Below, one piece after another: positions 60,164-64,000 of a stretch of 64,000 nt of DNA; position 1 is the first letter of the stretch, and the number at the start of each line of letters is the position of its first letter. The stretch spans positions 19,960,875 through 20,024,874 of the forward strand of contig OZ234495.1 in NCBI GenBank assembly GCA_965153455.1. The letters run 5' to 3'. The stretch is from Sphagnum compactum. Lineage: Eukaryota; Bryophyta; Sphagnopsida; Sphagnales. The position numbers and the translations under genes are program-made. Below the pieces are notes generated by a model. The model worked only from the letters and a program-made list of their open reading frames with translations. It was not told where the DNA came from and searched no databases.

Positions 60164-60989
60164 TCTATTTGAAATGTAAATCCATGTGGAGATTACACAT
60201 AGTTGTTTTGGACATGACAAGACACCATGTCATGTTGGGTTGTTTAAGCAAGTTGTCTAGCATGATTTTAGTGGCCATAGTCATTTAATTGAATATGACT
60301 GTAAATCAAATTGTAAACATAATCATTTTTTTTCTAAAATCCTACTAATGGTTTTAGTTTCCAATTGAAGTTGATATTGATTGTTTAACTAGTGGAGGAT
60401 GGACTTGCAAGGTTGATGATGAGGTTGCATCAATGGTTCCATTAGGCCATGTGTCAATTGACAAATTGAATGAACTTGGACTCAAATACCAACCCATTGA
60501 AGAAGCAATTAATGACACAATATCTAGCTTCAAAGAGTGTGAGTGGTTGGCTTGAGGGAAATGATGGTCTATTGGCTCCATGCCTATATAGCCCTATTAT
60601 TGCAAATTTGATGAATTTTTTTAATATTTTAGAACAAATTCATTTCATAAGTTACATATATGAAGTTTTTCAAAAGGTTCATAAAACATTCTATCAAAAT
60701 GAATTAACTTCTTTTGTCCTTCGCTTTGTCATCCATGTCTTTAATTGATTTGATGTTGGAATCTTCATGTAAAATAGCTTGTTTTGCTTTCAACACATTT
60801 TTGGTCAAGAAATTAACCACCATAATAGCCATGTTGTAGTATTGTAAACATATTTCTTGTTTTGCAAGATTATTTCTTATACAATAATATGTTTTAAATG
60901 TCAATGTTATCTTGGATTCTTTAGTTTGGGGTATTTCATTAGTCATAATGTATGGTAGTTGGAAAGCTTCAAAAGTCACCCAAATCATC

Positions 60990-61684
60990 AAGTAGACAAT
61001 ATAGCCAAAATGGATCGATCAAGATGATATTGCTTGATTGAAAGCATCAAAAACTATATTTACTTAGGTTAAGGTAATATCAAGATCAAAGTCGGGTATG
61101 TCAATCATGAGCACCTAGTCCTCCTCAATGAATGGCATCACTTTCACATCTACAAAGCTTGTTTGATCAAACCCAATGTAATTCTTCCTCCCTTGCAATT
61201 TATGGCCTACATAACAACTATGATTTCTTATATGTGAAATGGACAACAAACACAAAATCAATCCTCCACAAAGTGAGATAACAATTTTATGCAAGTGAGA
61301 TACATTTGAAAAAACATCACCACTGACCTAACTATTTGAAATGTAAATATCTTATGCGAAGGTATTGGGATTCTAGGCAATTGTATAAAGAAACGTACTT
61401 GTTATAGCTCTTTTGCATTGAATGGTGATTGTCTTACAAGGTGATGTTTGCCTTTTTCACTTAAACAAATAACCACATGCAAACTGTACCTCAAATTTTA
61501 TCGTGGCAAATTTCAAACTTGCTTCATCCTCCTCCACAAACAATGGAAGCAAATATCATGAAATAATGCTTAGGGAAAATACTTGTCACTTTGGATTTGT
61601 TGTTTACCCTGTGCCTTTCCTCTTAGCAAAAGGTTTGGTGGTTAACTGGGTTTTTGTCCTTTTAGCAAACAAACCAAATTGTCT
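60990..61684 (-). pseudogene. Inverted copy of the unrecognised convergent gene's 3' end
   Basis: The complement aligns with 45,229-45,851. The last block has a 4-nt length change before KKS and an in-frame TAG after MPFIEED, so it is broken. In the middle block it keeps CAA (VRQSPFNAKEL) where the 45-kb copy has TAA (VR*), so the two copies have decayed differently. Confidence 0.6.
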
Positions 61685-61689
61685 TACTA

Positions 61690-64000
61690 TTTTATTTCTA
61701 CATTGTTAACTTATTTTCATTGAATATCATCTCATTGATTGGTCTTTGGGGGTGTTAAAACCCTTACATCCCATCTCAATTGGGTGTACCTTTGGATGTC
61801 CCCTTTCATTACTTGAGGCATGTATTCTTGCATGCCCTTCCTCATCCATTAAGTCCTATTTTTCATCCTCTAGGTCTTGCTATTGTTTAGGACCTTCCAT
61901 TTGAGTTCTTCCTTCTTCTCTCTAGTTACTTTTTCTTTTTTCATCTAATTGTAAGATCCTCACTATAGTGATTTTAAGTGAGTTCAATTCCACAAAACCT
62001 TTGTAATTTTTTTAATAAGATATCACATTTTCGAATAAAAGTTAATTTTAACAATCAAGGGCCAATTTAAAGGAGTTCCAGTTGGGGAACATTAAATAGG
62101 TGCAAGAAATTAGATGTTACACTATGATGAGTATTACATAAAACAAATACCCAACATGAAAAGTACTTTTCAACCTTTTGAAATGTATGACTATTGTGAA
62201 ATATATGCAATGTGTTAGTTTAGGATTAATTCTTTGAAGGGAAAGATTGTGTTCAAATTTGATTGCATTTCATTTTAAATTTTATTTATTTTATCAAGAA
62301 TCATTTTTTTCAAATGCCACCTTGTACAAAATGCCTTAAAACTAATTAAGTAGGTTATGCAATTAATCTATTAAAAAAACAATAAGTAGGATAGGTAGTA
62401 GGTAGTATGTATGTGAGCTAAATAATAAGTAATAGGGGTAATTAATATGTGATAATGTTTTTAAATCAATTATTTATTGAATCAAGTAGACCATGTAATT
62501 CATCTAATTATTAAATAATCTAGGGTAGGTAATAAGTGGCTAGTAGGTCATATGTATGTGGGTTAAGTATTACGTACTTTATCTTGTTGGTATGTGATTT
62601 TTTTGAATTAATTATTTAATTAGGTAGGCAACATAATTTATTTATCGAATAGGTTAGGTAGTCAATATTAAGAATAATTTATGAGGCATTTATAAACATT
62701 ATATAGTGAATAAATTATATTTCATATAGCTAAATTACATTTTGTTGGTACAAATATGATATATTATAAGCAAGATTGTATAATATAATTTTTAAAATCA
62801 AATGAAGGTTTAATATATATGTATAATGTTATCCATTTATAAATCATATGAACTTGAATTTATTTTTTCCAAGGAATGGTCGTTGAAATGGTGTTCAATA
62901 ACAAAATTCAAATATTTTCCTTTTCAGTTCAATTTATATTATTAAAAGGAAAAATATATAGTTGTGTACATTATTGAAAGAACTTTAAAATTAAACTTTG
63001 ATCTTGTCATTTGGACAAAATCTTGATAAGATATCAAGTATCAAAAATGATGTTTTGTGTAATGTTTTAAAAGAAGTGGGCTAAATAGACTGCACAATAT
63101 TATCTTGTCTTAGCAAGTGGAATTGACCTCTATCCTTGGGGTTCAAGGATCAATTTCACAAATGACATGGGTTCTAGTTAATGATGGGATGTTGACCGGA
63201 TATTCCCTACCTACATAGCCAAGTTAGATTAGGTGCCTACTGTGTGGGTTAAGTAAGCACAATAGGTGGCCTACTTAACAACTTAAACTAGCTTTAAAAA
63301 CCCAGCCTAGGTAATGACATGTGTCGACATGGTATAGGTTGAAATTCAGGAAATTAACAATATTATAAATATATGTAAATATAAAATTAATAATATATTT
63401 TGATTATATAATAATATAATCAAAATAATAGTAATATTTTGATCTAAATAATAAATATTTAAATAAATGTAAATAATGTGACTACATTACTTAGTTGTAA
63501 AATCAACCGCAAAATGGCGATGTCACCAATGGTTTGGATGGATGAAAAATTCATGTAAGTTACATCTTCATGCAACTACCATTGCGAATTGGTGCTGCAA
63601 ATTGTCTTTTGTGACTAAAATTTTATGTGACTTGTCCAAGGTGATTAGGCCCTATAATAGTTGCATGTGGTAATTACAATAAAAAATTAATTAATTTTAT
63701 CATTTATTTGCAATTTCCTTGTAGTGTCAACACCTTTATGTTGAAGCATTAAACACCAACTTTAGTGAATAGATGAGTTCATAATACATGCGAAAATTTT
63801 CAAAGTTTGAATAACATATATAGGTTTTATAAACATACGTATTCTTCTACAAATAAAAGCATGGTAAAGGTAACACAAAAGGGTGTCAAATGCTTGTTGA
63901 TTCAATTGACAATATGCACAAGTCAAACATGATTATGGAAGAGAAGTGATATAAAATCCAAGAAAATTAATGTCAAATCCAAGACACCATCTTTGAAAAG
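61690..64000. other. AT-rich tail, no gene seen
   Basis: From 62.0 kb the DNA is dominated by A/T runs and by TAGGTAGTATGTATGTG-like words (62,390-62,580). Nothing coding, no RNA gene and no clear element ends were found. Confidence 0.55.

Larger units (their letters stand above)
58800..60340. other. Extra AT-rich segment specific to copy 2
   Basis: About 1.5 kb of very AT-rich DNA lies between GCAAAAGTCTTTT and the GGTTTTAG acceptor of the last exon. It contains a tRNA-like A/B box pair and a 30-bp tandem array near its right end. No transposase and no clear target duplication are visible, so it may be an insertion in copy 2 or a deletion in copy 1. Confidence 0.75.
58177..60555 (+). pseudogene. 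Truncated inverted copy of the reductase 3' end
   Basis: Copy 2 starts inside exon 5 ([11 protein letters not shown], 58,179-58,211), with the same donor GCCAA|GTAAGT as the parent gene. Intron 5 follows and is far longer than in copy 1. A last exon at 60,358-60,555 is 198 nt, exactly the length of the parent exon 6. That exon is fully open: FPIEVDIDCLTSGGWTC, MVPLGHVSIDKLNELGLKYQ, ending EWLA and TGA. Relative to the parent it gains one codon and loses one codon, so the frame is preserved. No exons 1-4 are present upstream, so it cannot make a reductase. Confidence 0.88.
58177..61684. repeat. Inverted duplication, copy 2
   Basis: Reverse-complement partner of 45,229-47,386, separated from it by about 10.8 kb. 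It is longer because about 1.5 kb of AT-rich DNA (roughly 58,800-60,340) sits in the reductase intron and has no counterpart in copy 1. Similarity ends near AACCAAATTGTC (61,684). Confidence 0.93.

Noticed and set aside
60004-60288. A 94-codon plus-strand gene
   Set aside because: Half of it is the 30-bp tandem repeat and the start lies in a tRNA-like segment.

Overview
The window is nuclear DNA of a land plant. The evidence is spliced genes with canonical GT..AG introns (one GC..AG), TTTAGGG-type telomere motifs, a plastid-targeted J-domain/ferredoxin protein, an NLR resistance-gene relic, a plant aldehyde-reductase gene of the CCR/DFR group, and several plant transposon families. The repeat flavour (degenerate hAT-like, MULE/SWIM-like and LINE-like relics of kinds I associate with seed-free plants) suggests a fern, lycophyte or bryophyte, but the sequence does not settle this. 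There is no rRNA gene, no intact tRNA gene and no CRISPR array. The DNA is AT-rich, with GC-richer gene islands near 12.6-16.9, 32.0-37.8 and 57.6-58.2 kb.

Layout. 0-12.6 kb: a candidate exon at 450-530, a ~100-bp tandem array, diverged dispersed repeats, a dead hAT-like transposase (minus), a 68-bp tandem duplication and a 67-bp-arm foldback. 12.66-16.30 kb (minus): a complete five-exon gene for a DJC76-type chloroplast protein (553 aa; transit peptide, J domain, 4Fe-4S ferredoxin domain, two C-terminal membrane segments). A short foldback and a 43-bp minisatellite lie just upstream. 19.98-23.45 kb (minus): an NB-ARC-LRR pseudogene with several frameshifts and stops, split by an 838-bp solo LTR with a perfect 5-bp target duplication. 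28.3-31.5 kb: a dispersed repeat and a degenerate LINE-like reverse transcriptase (minus). 32.85-33.22 kb: a PIF/Harbinger-like MITE with a TTA duplication. 33.94-37.81 kb (plus): a six-exon gene for a 143-aa protein that I reconstructed from splice sites; its exons are 22-96 bp long. 46.36-49.70 kb (minus): a six-exon CCR-like/phenylacetaldehyde-reductase-like gene with one single-base frameshift, one GC donor and one phase-breaking exon-5 donor. 50.4-51.8 kb: a dead MULE/SWIM-like transposase (minus).

The most striking large-scale feature is a long inverted duplication. The 3' end of the reductase gene plus the convergent 3' end of an unrecognised gene (45,229-47,386) recurs in opposite orientation at 58,177-61,684. 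The second copy carries about 1.5 kb of extra AT-rich DNA in one intron. It begins inside exon 5, so it is a truncated copy, yet its last coding exon remains fully open.

I did not find a clearly undescribed biological system. The observations best worth pursuing are the inverted duplication and the fate of its two exon-6 copies, the micro-exon gene at 33.9-37.8 kb, and the unrecognised convergent gene at 45.1-45.85 kb.
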